Source: Thermogladius sp023256015 | GTDB lineage: Archaea; Thermoproteota; Thermoprotei_A; Sulfolobales; Desulfurococcaceae | Direction of reading: 5' to 3' | Assembly: GCF_051131135.1 (NCBI RefSeq) | Contig: NZ_CP151274.1 | Span: forward strand, 434,001-498,000 | Length of the DNA stretch: 64,000 bases | Shown here: in pieces, positions 47,247-54,841 of the stretch | How positions within the stretch are numbered: the stretch's first letter is position 1 | Layout: each line of letters opens with the position of its first letter | Program-made: the position numbers and the translations under genes | The notes under the pieces: model-generated | The model's input: only the letters and a program-made list of their open reading frames with translations | The model's database searches: none | Told to the model about the DNA's origin: nothing

Positions 47247-47426
47247 ATGGCTAACAGCATTGCTAGAATGAGATTGATTACAGTCAAAATGCCCGAGATT
47301 TACGTCGAGGGGATTGACGAACTGGTCAGGATCGGCAGGTACAGTAGCAGGAGTGAAGTCATAAGAGTAGCGATTAGAGACTTGTTGAAAAAGGAGCTCT
47401 GGGTTAGAGACCGGGAAATGAGATAG
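47247..47426 (+). CDS. ribbon-helix-helix (CopG-type) DNA-binding protein
   Basis: 59 aa. The beta strand RLITVKMPEIYV and the helices VEGIDELVRIGRYSSRSEVIRVAIRDLLKKEL give the complete RHH fold, with R-Y-S-S-R-S-E-V as the turn. It is presumably a dimeric transcription regulator. ATG at 47247 (MANSIARMR) has GGTGAG at good spacing; a longer frame from 47199 is less likely. It follows the PMT gene by about 65 bp; its target is unknown. Confidence 0.85.
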   Translation: MANSIARMRLITVKMPEIYVEGIDELVRIGRYSSRSEVIRVAIRDLLKKELWVRDREMR

Positions 47427-47440
47427 GGGTTTTTCCTGGT

Positions 47441-47890
47441 TTACGAGAGCTCTCGTAGTTTCTTTATCAACAAGACGTAAAGGGGCTCGTCCTCTCTCAA
47501 CACTCTGAAACTGAGCGGGGGCTGGAACCCGGGAAAGATCGTCCTGAGCTCTTCTAGTTTAACCGGCCTCCTGTAAAGCCTAGCCCCACGTATCTCAATC
47601 CCAACCGCCATCCTCGACCCTTTGATATACTTGAGGTCGCCCTTAGAAACGCCCGTCTCGCCTCTCAAAGCGATCTCGCCCACCTCCTCCGGGCTCCCTA
47701 CAAACACCTTGCCAGCGTAGAACTCCCCAACGATCGCCCTCACACTCCCGCTAGAGTACACTACGAAGAGACTGCCTGGTGAAGGCCTTAATCCAAAGAA
47801 CCTCCTCAACTCGATCTTCTTCTTCCCAGTGAAGATCCTGTGGGTGTATAGAGGCAGTATGCTTATCAAGTACATTTCCATGTAGACCAC
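47441..47890 (-). CDS. ASCH/DUF365-like (PUA-fold) protein
   Basis: 149 aa from the longest start (GTG 47890; ATG codons at 47881 and 47875 are alternatives). ILPLYTHRIFTGKKKIELRRF at the N-terminus is the ASCH/PUA-like signature, with Lys/Glu/Arg at the ligand-binding face. VVYSSGSVRAIVGEFYAGKV forms the following strands. Such proteins bind RNA or nucleotides. Convergent with the RHH gene (14 bp between stops). Confidence 0.75.
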   Translation of the reverse strand: MVYMEMYLISILPLYTHRIFTGKKKIELRRFFGLRPSPGSLFVVYSSGSVRAIVGEFYAGKVFVGSPEEVGEIALRGETGVSKGDLKYIKGSRMAVGIEIRGARLYRRPVKLEELRTIFPGFQPPLSFRVLREDEPLYVLLIKKLRELS

Positions 47891-47952
47891 GTACTGCCTC
47901 TAACCAGCGGGTGAGCGCCTACACTATTTAAACTCCGAAGAACTTTAAATAT

Positions 47953-48010
47953 AGTTGAGATGAGGATAGCTGGTATTGCTGAGCGGTGATGTATGACACC
48001 AGTACTGAGC
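47953..48010 (+). ncRNA. box C/D sRNA with both guides against the 16S 530 loop
   Basis: The boxes are C GAGATGA at 47957-47963 (one deviation from RTGATGA), D' CTGA at 47979-47982, a 3-nt spacer, C' GTGATGT at 47986-47992 and D CTGA at 48005-48008. The D' guide (9-nt match) pairs with 16S at 14148-14156, predicting methylation of the A at 14153 (E. coli 535). The D guide (9-nt match) pairs with 14168-14176, predicting the G at 14174 (E. coli 514). Finding both guide matches within 30 nt of the same rRNA loop supports the call. A CTATTTAAAC TATA box (47924-47933) gives a start near 47953. trmI begins just downstream. Confidence 0.85.
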
Positions 48011-48023
48011 GGTGTTTCGAGTA

Positions 48024-48788
48024 ATGCCGATCCGACCCGGTGATCGGGTTCTCTTCTACATAGACCCCAAGAGAAGATTCGTACAGGTGATTCGCGAGGG
48101 CGGCATCCTCGGAACCGACAAAGGCTTTGTCAGACACGAGGAAGTTATAGGGCGGGAGATAGGCGAGTTTGTGACGACTTCTAAGGGCGTAAGAGTACGC
48201 CTGCTCAGACCTCTCCCAGTCGACTTCCTCGCGTCAATGAGGAGAGCCACCCAGGTTATATACCCCAAGGACGTGAGCCTGATCACATACTTGGCTGGGG
48301 TCGCAGAGGGGTCTAGAGTGCTCGAGGGGGGCGTGGGGACAGGGCACGTCACAGCAGTATTGGCCTACCTGGTAGGGGATAACGGGAAGGTTTACGCCGT
48401 AGACATAGACGAGGCGAAGCTTAGGAAGGCCGCCGAAAACCTGGAGAGGCTTGGTCTCGCTAAGAGGGTCGTCTTCGTCAAGAGAGACATCAGGGAGGGG
48501 GTCGACGAGCGTGATTTCGACGCCTCTATCCTAGACATCCCCGACCCCTGGAACGCCGTCAAAGCCGTGTACGACTCGCTCAAGTCGGGTTCCCCTCTCG
48601 TCGCCTTTCTACCCACCGTAAACCAGGTCGAGAAGACCGTGGCTTCGATGCAGGGGCTGTTCGTCGATATCCACGTCTACGAGGTTCTCCTGAGAGAATA
48701 CATCGTATCCAGAGAGGGTACACGTCCCAGCCCTAGGATGACGGGGCACACGGGTTACATAGTATTTGGTAGAAAAATACTCCCTTAA
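48024..48788 (+). CDS. trmI: tRNA (adenine-N1)-methyltransferase TrmI
   Basis: Methylates A57/A58 of tRNA (archaeal TrmI). The N-terminal beta domain runs PGDRVLFYIDPKRRFVQVIREGGILGTDKGFVRHEEVIG, given in parts; RATQVIYPKDVSLITYLAGV precedes the Rossmann fold. SAM motif I is VLEGGVGTGHVTAVLAYLVG (about residue 97) and the acidic loop is VYAVDID. The catalytic-site segment is SILDIPDPWNAV. 254 aa, normal. ATG at 48024 was chosen; an in-frame GTG at 48012 lies two bases after the C/D sRNA D-box stem and is less likely. Confidence 0.92.
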   Translation: MPIRPGDRVLFYIDPKRRFVQVIREGGILGTDKGFVRHEEVIGREIGEFVTTSKGVRVRLLRPLPVDFLASMRRATQVIYPKDVSLITYLAGVAEGSRVLEGGVGTGHVTAVLAYLVGDNGKVYAVDIDEAKLRKAAENLERLGLAKRVVFVKRDIREGVDERDFDASILDIPDPWNAVKAVYDSLKSGSPLVAFLPTVNQVEKTVASMQGLFVDIHVYEVLLREYIVSREGTRPSPRMTGHTGYIVFGRKILP

Positions 48789-49268
48789 TCAAACGTGTTT
48801 GCCTTTAACATACAAGTAAACCGTGTGAGTCAACCCGTTGTCGTCTTTAACGTCGACAACTTTGACCGGGTTCCAACCAGGTATTCTGAACTCGTGGCTG
48901 ACCACTCTAGCCCCGTCCCGCAACTCTTTTTCGAGCTTGGGTCTCAGGGCCTCATTCACGGACGTCAACAAGAAGAGCGTTACAACCGTGGCCTCGCTGA
49001 TGTCTACGTTAAAGAAGTCGTCGTTTATTACCACTACCCTGTCGGCCAGTCCGTGGTTCAGAACATTGTTTTTCGCCTCCTTCACTCTCTCAGGGTCCTT
49101 CTCAATGCCGACGGCTTTTTTGGCGTTGAACTCCTTAACTGATACGATGAGAATTCTCCCGTCGCCGCATCCTAGGTCATAAACCACGTCCTCGGGTCCG
49201 ACATTAGCCAGGCTAAGCATCTTTCTGACAACAGGGTAGGGGGTAGGGACGTAAGGCACATAGTACAT
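48789..49268 (-). CDS. protein-lysine methyltransferase (aKMT family)
   Basis: 159 aa, a minimal SAM methyltransferase. The start YYVPYVPTPYPVVRKML, motif I VVYDLGCGDGRILI (about residues 28-41) and the signature VVTLFLLTSVNEALRPKLEKEL correspond closely to Sulfolobus aKMT, which methylates lysines of many proteins (MCM, Cren7 and others) in a broad way and is related to the DOT1 fold. It lies convergently with trmI and is followed upstream by a small unknown gene and eS26. The many Lys residues of hyperthermophile proteins are the expected substrates. Confidence 0.9.
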   Translation of the reverse strand: MYYVPYVPTPYPVVRKMLSLANVGPEDVVYDLGCGDGRILIVSVKEFNAKKAVGIEKDPERVKEAKNNVLNHGLADRVVVINDDFFNVDISEATVVTLFLLTSVNEALRPKLEKELRDGARVVSHEFRIPGWNPVKVVDVKDDNGLTHTVYLYVKGKHV

Positions 49269-49311
49269 GTCTAAGGCCTCGCGTTCGAGTCCAAGGTAAA
49301 AATATTTGCCA

Positions 49312-49623
49312 TCAAGACCCTAAAGCTTTACTCTTCATAATCTCTATTGCTTTCTCCTCGTCTGGTTGAAGAGCCTGGTTCAAGGGAAGTTGAGACAAGA
49401 GGACTTTTACTGTCCCGTCGTCGTACTCGGCTAAAATCTGGGGTAGCCACGCCATACCGTATTCGTCCTTGTCACCGTACTCGTTGATGTACACGTAGTC
49501 TTCTATTTTGACGTCCAAGGGCGCGTTGAGGTCCTTCGATATCCTCTCCGCCAGCTTAACCCATAGCTTGTGATAGGGGTGGTGTTCCGCGGTGACCAGT
49601 ACTACCTTCTTTACAGAGGCCAT
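49312..49623 (-). CDS. conserved-looking hypothetical protein, 103 aa
   Basis: I do not recognise a named family. The N-terminus KKVVLVTAEHHPYHKLWVKLAERISKDLN looks like the beta-alpha unit of a small alpha/beta fold (thioredoxin-like is possible but there is no CxxC). An acidic middle (YVYINEYGDKDEYG) and a C-terminal segment LLSQLPLNQALQPDEEKAIEIM follow. It lies between eS26 and aKMT, 40-60 bp from each, with a GGTGATCGG ribosome-binding site before ATG 49623. Confidence 0.65.
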   Translation of the reverse strand: MASVKKVVLVTAEHHPYHKLWVKLAERISKDLNAPLDVKIEDYVYINEYGDKDEYGMAWLPQILAEYDDGTVKVLLSQLPLNQALQPDEEKAIEIMKSKALGS

Positions 49624-49685
49624 CCGATCACCCGCTCTCAGAGCCGTTTAAATGCCTTAAAGAGGTTAAAACTGTATCCCTATCT

Positions 49686-49973
49686 CTAAATAACCAGTCC
49701 TCTAGCCCTCCTCTCTTCTTCTGGTCTGACCTTGATTATACCGTAGTGTATAGCGCACGATATACAGTAGCACTTCCTAACAGGGTACTTCATTATTATG
49801 GCGCCTTTCTTCTCTAGTTCTTGAGCTAATTGAGGGGCTACAGGGCTATACATTCTCGTAACACATATAGCCTTGTCTGCGGGGACGAGCCTCCCGCAGT
49901 TGTCGCACTGTATCATCTCTACTTTGCCTTTATCACCTTTTCTACGTCCCCTGCTCTCCCTCTTCTTTGGCAT
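49686..49973 (-). CDS. rps26e: 30S ribosomal protein S26e
   Basis: Small-subunit protein near the mRNA exit channel and 16S 3' end. MPKKRESRGRRKGDKGKV then the zinc-binding pairs CDNCGRLVPADKAIC and CYCISCAIHYGI are conserved. 95 aa. The ORF extends 13 codons upstream, but ATG at 49973 has GGTG at the proper distance and gives the family start. S26e is found in Thermoproteota and eukaryotes but is lacking in Euryarchaeota, a taxonomic indicator. Confidence 0.95.
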   Translation of the reverse strand: MPKKRESRGRRKGDKGKVEMIQCDNCGRLVPADKAICVTRMYSPVAPQLAQELEKKGAIIMKYPVRKCYCISCAIHYGIIKVRPEEERRARGLVI

Positions 49974-50042
49974 GAGGTAATCACCTATCGGCTGAGTCTC
50001 TAATTGGATCAAAAGCCTATATACCTTTCTATCCCGTGCACT

Positions 50043-52631
50043 CTATCTCGACCTGGCCAACAGGTCGCTTACCCTCGTCCCGATAATGCTGTCCCAGTCC
50101 AGCCCTATCGCCTCCAGTAGCTGTTCGAGACTACTCCTTATGTTCTCGATGTACTTGTCGGGGTCTATATCAGCGAGTTTCGCCAACTGGATAGCCTTCA
50201 CACCGTCCTTGCTCTTAACTTTCACGTACGCTATTATGTCGTTCTCGCCAACGTGGATACCGTAGTTCTTCAACTGTATAGCTGCTTTGACGTGGGGCGG
50301 CGTGTTCTTCGTGTACTCCTCGACCTTCTTGGTCAAACCAGTCCTGATCGTGAGCTGGTCGAGGGTTATCTCCTTCCTCTTCAAGCTAACGTACTTCTCC
50401 TTCACCTCGCTCCTCAACCACTCCTCGAACTCCTTGAGGTCTGCCGGGTTTGAGACGACTCTCATCCTCTCTATTATCTCCTCGAAGAAGTTCTTGAGGA
50501 AGTCGGGCGTGTTCTTCTTCTTGGCAATAAGGCCTTTTATCTCGATCCCGCCATCACTAGACCGCCCGAGATAGTTCTTCTTCAACCCCGTGAAGACGAT
50601 GAAAGTAAACACCTTGTCGAGCTCTATCTCCAGCCCTAGGTTGTTGTAAACCCACTCCTGTAGTCTCCCTAATTGCTCCTGCGTCGGGTTCCACAAGAAT
50701 ATAGAGTCCGTGTCCCCGTACAATATCTTGACCCCTAGCTCCGCCGCCTTACTAAGGATACTGAAGAAAGATCGCCTTCCCATCGCTGTAACACTCTCGG
50801 CTACAGCCGGCGAGTAGAGTGGGAAGGCCTCGTCGCCGAACACCCCGTAGCTAGCGTTTATAAACACTTTTATGGCCTTCTGCACGACGTCGTACCAAGC
50901 CTGTACTTCTGGCGGAAGACTCTTGTCCTTGGCTCTCTTCTTGTAGACAAAAACCCTAAAGTCCCTTAGTATACCCACGAGAATCGACATAAGGCCTGGT
51001 CTGTCTCTACAGACACTATGGATTTTCCTCCCAGTCTCGTCTTCTATCCAGTACTTGTTAGAGCACCACTCTACATCGACAGTCTCGAAGCTCAGGTTGT
51101 ACCTCTTTATAATACTCGGGTACAGGGAGGCAATGTCTAGGACTGCTACATTGAAGAAGACGCCTATTGGCGGCTCTATCACGAGAGCGCCAGCGTACTT
51201 CTTGCCCTCTATTATAGCCTTGGTGTGAGTGCTCTTTGCGAACCTCTGGATATCCTCTTTGTTCACGATCAGGTAGTTCCTCTTCCTCGACTCCCAGAAG
51301 ACCATGTTCTGGATCCAGTTTGAGATCTTCCTCCTACAGATGTCCTCAATACCGGTTCTCGATATTCTGGCCATTAATACCATCAGCTTCCAGACCAGCT
51401 CGTTATTGAAGTTGATCAGCTGCAGTGTGATCTCGGCGTCTCGGTAGTTGTAGGCTATAAGCAACAAGAGGTCTTTCTCGCCGAGATTTCCCTCGAACGC
51501 GACCTTGGATATTCCAAGTAGGGCGGTTGATATTGCCTCTAGATTCTCCTCCTGGTACTTGTTGCCGAAGGCGTAGCTCTTAATGGCCTTATTCGAGAAA
51601 AACTTGTACAAGTCGATGTGTATAGATGACTCTAACCTGGCCTGGACTTCTTTAGTCTCCTCTACCCTCGCAACCCTGATGGGGATCTTGTCTCTCTCTA
51701 TACCGAGGCTAATCGACCTGTTGTACAGGTAGTGCAGGTCGAAGTTGTCTCCGTTGAACGTCACGACCACAGGGTAGTTAGACATGACTCTGTAGGCTTC
51801 GAGGATCATCGCCCTCTCGCTGTCGAATACCTCGACCTCGGCTTCCCAAGGGTACTCATCGGTCGGCTCGCCGAACCTCACGTCCCTAGCTAAGACCAAG
51901 ACTTTCTTAAACCCGTCGCTTGCGCTGAACGCTATCGATATCACGGGGAGGTCTGCGTGCTTAGGCGAGGGGACTTTGCCCTTTGCCGGGCTGTAGACCT
52001 CTATGTCGACTGCTAGTTTCACGGGGTTTGGCGGCATTTCTTCGAAGTAGTCGAGGAAGCCCATCGATGTCTCGTAGACCTCGGGGTGTTCATTACCGAA
52101 TAGTTTTGTGACGAGTTCCAGGACTTGCTTATCTACGGAGGGCTTGACTATTGACAAGACGGGTCTATGGTTGATATTTTCGACCTTTATCTTCATGGTG
52201 GGCACAAGAAAGTTGTCGTAAATGTAGTTGTTGTGGTACTTGATCTTGGCCTCCCACGCCGAGGCGAAATGCTCCCTGAGCTTCTTTACGGCGAGCGGGT
52301 CTTTAACAACTATTTTTGTCAGCTTTACCTTCTGCATGGTCAAGGGGTTTACCTTGAACACCTCCTCAACAGTCTCAAAAGAAGGGTCTCCAGTGACCTC
52401 CTTCCTCTTCAAGACCTCGTCAGCGGGCTCGTCGGTGATGAAGTACGGCCTATGCCCCGTGGGGTCTAGCAGTCTAATTATCCTTCTTCCATCGTTAGAC
52501 AAAAATACGAGGCAGGCTCTACCGGCCTCTCCATTATACTCGACATTGAGCAGGTAAGCTGGCGAGTCTAGTGTAGAAACATACCTGTCGAAATCCAGTG
52601 TGTAAACATCGCCTATTTTACTGTACTTCAC
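50043..52631 (-). CDS. family B DNA polymerase (PolB1/Dpo1-like)
   Basis: Replicative DNA polymerase with 3'-5' exonuclease, 862 aa. Exo I is VDIEVYSPAKG (about residue 208), and Exo II is TFNGDNFDLHYL. Polymerase motif A is LDIASLYPSIIKRYN (about 497), motif B is KVFINASYGVFGDE (about 590) and motif C is YGDTDSIF (about 637). All catalytic acids are present, so it is an active B1-type polymerase, not the inactivated B2/B3 forms. No intein interrupts these motifs. It overlaps NAC by 14 nt and is presumably co-transcribed; PCNA at 21.9 kb is its clamp. Confidence 0.95.
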   Translation of the reverse strand: MKYSKIGDVYTLDFDRYVSTLDSPAYLLNVEYNGEAGRACLVFLSNDGRRIIRLLDPTGHRPYFITDEPADEVLKRKEVTGDPSFETVEEVFKVNPLTMQKVKLTKIVVKDPLAVKKLREHFASAWEAKIKYHNNYIYDNFLVPTMKIKVENINHRPVLSIVKPSVDKQVLELVTKLFGNEHPEVYETSMGFLDYFEEMPPNPVKLAVDIEVYSPAKGKVPSPKHADLPVISIAFSASDGFKKVLVLARDVRFGEPTDEYPWEAEVEVFDSERAMILEAYRVMSNYPVVVTFNGDNFDLHYLYNRSISLGIERDKIPIRVARVEETKEVQARLESSIHIDLYKFFSNKAIKSYAFGNKYQEENLEAISTALLGISKVAFEGNLGEKDLLLLIAYNYRDAEITLQLINFNNELVWKLMVLMARISRTGIEDICRRKISNWIQNMVFWESRKRNYLIVNKEDIQRFAKSTHTKAIIEGKKYAGALVIEPPIGVFFNVAVLDIASLYPSIIKRYNLSFETVDVEWCSNKYWIEDETGRKIHSVCRDRPGLMSILVGILRDFRVFVYKKRAKDKSLPPEVQAWYDVVQKAIKVFINASYGVFGDEAFPLYSPAVAESVTAMGRRSFFSILSKAAELGVKILYGDTDSIFLWNPTQEQLGRLQEWVYNNLGLEIELDKVFTFIVFTGLKKNYLGRSSDGGIEIKGLIAKKKNTPDFLKNFFEEIIERMRVVSNPADLKEFEEWLRSEVKEKYVSLKRKEITLDQLTIRTGLTKKVEEYTKNTPPHVKAAIQLKNYGIHVGENDIIAYVKVKSKDGVKAIQLAKLADIDPDKYIENIRSSLEQLLEAIGLDWDSIIGTRVSDLLARSR

Positions 52632-52998
52632 TAGACCCCCTCCTCTCCTTCAGCCTTAGGATCGCCTCTGCGATATCGCCCTTAGTCTCCATGAGCGCTC
52701 TTCTAGCCTCCTCTTTGGACACGCCAGCCTGTGAGGCTACGAACTCAACGTCTTCCTCGTTTACCGCGACCACTGCTTCTCTTTGCTCCTTCCCGGTCGT
52801 CTCCTCTTTTGCCTCCCCGACGACCTGGAAAACCGTTTGGTTTTTAGACTTTATAACCACTACCTGGGGGCTCTCGATAACGATCCTCCTGTCTTTCAAA
52901 TAGAACTCCACTTTTTCGACACCGCTCAGCTCTTCAACATCAAGGCCCATTCTCTTCAGTGCTCTCTTCAGTTCTCGGGGGCTAAATCCCGGTATCAA
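52618..52998 (-). CDS. nac: nascent polypeptide-associated complex protein
   Basis: A homodimeric ribosome-associated chaperone. The N-terminal basic ribosome-binding segment is SPRELKRALKRMG. The NAC barrel contains KVEFYLKDRRIVIESPQVVVIKSKNQTVFQVVGE, shown in parts. The C-terminal UBA domain is VEFVASQAGVSKEEARRALMETKGDIAEAILRL, likewise. 126 aa, normal. Overlaps the DNA polymerase start by 14 nt. Confidence 0.95.
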   Translation of the reverse strand: MIPGFSPRELKRALKRMGLDVEELSGVEKVEFYLKDRRIVIESPQVVVIKSKNQTVFQVVGEAKEETTGKEQREAVVAVNEEDVEFVASQAGVSKEEARRALMETKGDIAEAILRLKERRGSSEVQ

Positions 52999-53084
52999 GG
53001 AGAAACACCGCGGTAGTCTAAATTATATAAGTCGTGTTAACCTATTAAAGTAGAAGCCGAAGCGAAGAATCCTGTTGATTCAAA

Positions 53085-54359
53085 ATGCCCAGCCTGAGAA
53101 TACTAGGTGGAGGTAGGGAAGTAGGTAGAGCCGCCATACTAGTTGAGGACGGGGAGAAGGCTTTACTAGACTACGGTATTAACTTCGACGACAAGGACCG
53201 CCCGCAAATGCCCTTGCACGTGAGGCCTGCTGACCTAAGCCTGATCGCGATCTCGCACGCTCACCTAGACCACATCGGGGCAGCCCCCTTGATGTACATA
53301 ACCGGGAGGCCGAGGATCTACATGACGAGGCCCACGATCGAAATCGCCAGACTCCTCGTACTAGACTTCCTGAAGCTGAACGCGGTCAACGTGGACTACG
53401 AGTACAGCGAGTTCGTGAAGATGAGCGACAATGCCCAGTTCGTCGATTACGGGGCGGAAGTCGAAGCCGGCGGTTTTAAGCTGGTCTTCATGAACGCGGG
53501 CCACATACTCGGTAGCACAGCTATTTACGTCGAGACCCGGAGCGGGCACAGGATTCTGTACACGGGAGACATCAATACGGTGCAGACATGGACGCTCAGC
53601 GGGGCTGAGTTGTGGCCTGTCAAAGTAGATACCCTTATCACAGAGGCCACGTACGGTGATAGGGTACACCCACCCCGGTACCGCGTCGAAAAAAGGTTCG
53701 TCAGCGTAGTCGAAGAGGTGATCTCCGGTGGGGGCGTGGTACTAGTACCTTCATTCAGTGTGGGCAGAAGCCAGGAGGTCTTGACGCTACTCGCGAACGA
53801 GCTACCGTATGTAGGCATCTACGTAGACGGGATGGCGAGAGAGATATGCGGTATATACCTAAACTACCAGAAGTACTTGAGGGACCCGTCCCTGTACCTA
53901 AGGGCGCTGGAAAGGGTTACCTTCGTGAAGAACGTGAGAGATAGGAAGAAAGCCCTGAAGAGTCCGGGGGTCATCGTAGCTACGGCGGGAATGCTCAAAG
54001 GGGGTCCCAGTCTTCAGTACTTGAAGAAGCTTGCCGACGACCCTAAGAACGCTGTTTTACTCGTTAGCTACCAGTCGCCTAACAGCCCGGGACATAAGCT
54101 CCTCGAGAAAGGGGGGCTGGAGGAGATCGGGGTTTACTTCACTAAAGCCCGCGTAGAGTGGTTCGACTTCTCTAGCCACGCCGGTAGAGACGGGCTAGTA
54201 GACATAGCCAAGACCTACTCGCACACGCTACGCAACGTGGTCATAGTCCACGGAGACGAGGAGTCGTCTAAAGGGCTGGCCAATGCCATAAGGGAGAACC
54301 TGGGGAAAGACCTAAACATCTACGTCCCTAACAACGGGGACTCCATCGCTGTTGACTAG
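53085..54359 (+). CDS. beta-CASP ribonuclease (aCPSF2-like)
   Basis: A metallo-beta-lactamase/beta-CASP RNase without the N-terminal KH domains of aCPSF1/FttA, so the aCPSF2 class. 424 aa. Zinc ligands are ISHAHLDHIGA (about residues 56-66), the His in GHILGSTAIYV, and YTGDIN. The family motifs TEATYGDR, SVGRSQEVLTLL and VATAGMLKGGPS are visible, then SSHAGRDGL and VIVHGDEES for motifs B/C. The role is RNA 3'-end or decay processing. ATG at 53085 is preceded by a TTATATAA promoter box (about 53022-53030). The 3' end overlaps a convergent wHTH gene by 48 nt. Confidence 0.92.
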   Translation: MPSLRILGGGREVGRAAILVEDGEKALLDYGINFDDKDRPQMPLHVRPADLSLIAISHAHLDHIGAAPLMYITGRPRIYMTRPTIEIARLLVLDFLKLNAVNVDYEYSEFVKMSDNAQFVDYGAEVEAGGFKLVFMNAGHILGSTAIYVETRSGHRILYTGDINTVQTWTLSGAELWPVKVDTLITEATYGDRVHPPRYRVEKRFVSVVEEVISGGGVVLVPSFSVGRSQEVLTLLANELPYVGIYVDGMAREICGIYLNYQKYLRDPSLYLRALERVTFVKNVRDRKKALKSPGVIVATAGMLKGGPSLQYLKKLADDPKNAVLLVSYQSPNSPGHKLLEKGGLEEIGVYFTKARVEWFDFSSHAGRDGLVDIAKTYSHTLRNVVIVHGDEESSKGLANAIRENLGKDLNIYVPNNGDSIAVD

Positions 54360-54551
54360 ACTGGCTCTGATTACGTATACGTTCTTGGACCACCTCCTAG
54401 CAAGACCCAGCCTCTCTAACCTAGACAGTACCCTCCCAGCCGACGTATTGTTGGTGTAGAGCCTCTCAGCGACGTCCTCTACGCTAACGAACAACACCCC
54501 GGACTCAACAAAGCTCTTGTAGAGTTTGACCACGTCAACCTTAACCCTCAC
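54312..54551 (-). CDS. small winged helix-turn-helix protein
   Basis: 79 aa. LYKSFVESGVLFVSVEDVAERL, then TNNTSAGRVLSRLERLGLARRW and the wing SKNVYVIRASLV make a complete wHTH. It is a possible DNA- or RNA-binding regulator. The start is GTG at 54551. Its 3' part overlaps the end of the beta-CASP gene by 48 nt on the opposite strand; the wHTH pattern itself lies mostly outside the overlap, which supports a real gene. Confidence 0.72.
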   Translation of the reverse strand: MRVKVDVVKLYKSFVESGVLFVSVEDVAERLYTNNTSAGRVLSRLERLGLARRWSKNVYVIRASLVNSDGVPVVRDVDV

Positions 54552-54640
54552 TGTGCTTGCTATCTCCGAGCACCCCCTGTGGAGGTTGGTGTTGAAACAC
54601 GACCACCACCCTGAAACTAACGGCTACAACGGTTGTTGAA

Positions 54641-54649
54641 GTATAAAAC
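54641..54649 (+). promoter_or_regulatory. TATA box of tRNA-Asn
   Basis: GTATAAAAC is centred about 34 nt before the mature tRNA 5' end, giving a short leader removed by RNase P. A second A+T-rich stretch (ATATATAATAA, 54660-54670) is too close to the tRNA to act for it. Confidence 0.5.
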
Positions 54650-54678
54650 CCGTCGTACAATATATAATAAGAACTCGA

Positions 54679-54776
54679 GCCGGGGTAGCTCAGCCTGGTA
54701 GAGCGCCGGGCTGTTAACCGCACTAGGTAGCCTGGTGGAAACCCGGTGGTCCGGGGTTCGAGTCCCCGCCCCGGCG
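54679..54776 (+). tRNA. tRNA-Asn(GTT) with a 24-nt intron
   Basis: Acceptor GCCGGGG/CCCCGGC, discriminator G. The D-arm is TAGCTCAGCCTGGTAGAGC. The anticodon stem CCGGG/CCCGG has loop CTGTTAA (anticodon GTT), interrupted after position 37 by about 24 nt (54717-54740, ends ambiguous by one A). The T-arm is CGGGG TTCGAGT CCCCG. The mature length is 74 nt. The intron position is canonical for archaeal tRNA introns. Confidence 0.93.
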
Positions 54777-54841
54777 CTTTATTCTACTTCTAAAGGTGAA
54801 GCGAGAACAGTATATGAAAAACTGGTAGCTTGAAAAAGTTC

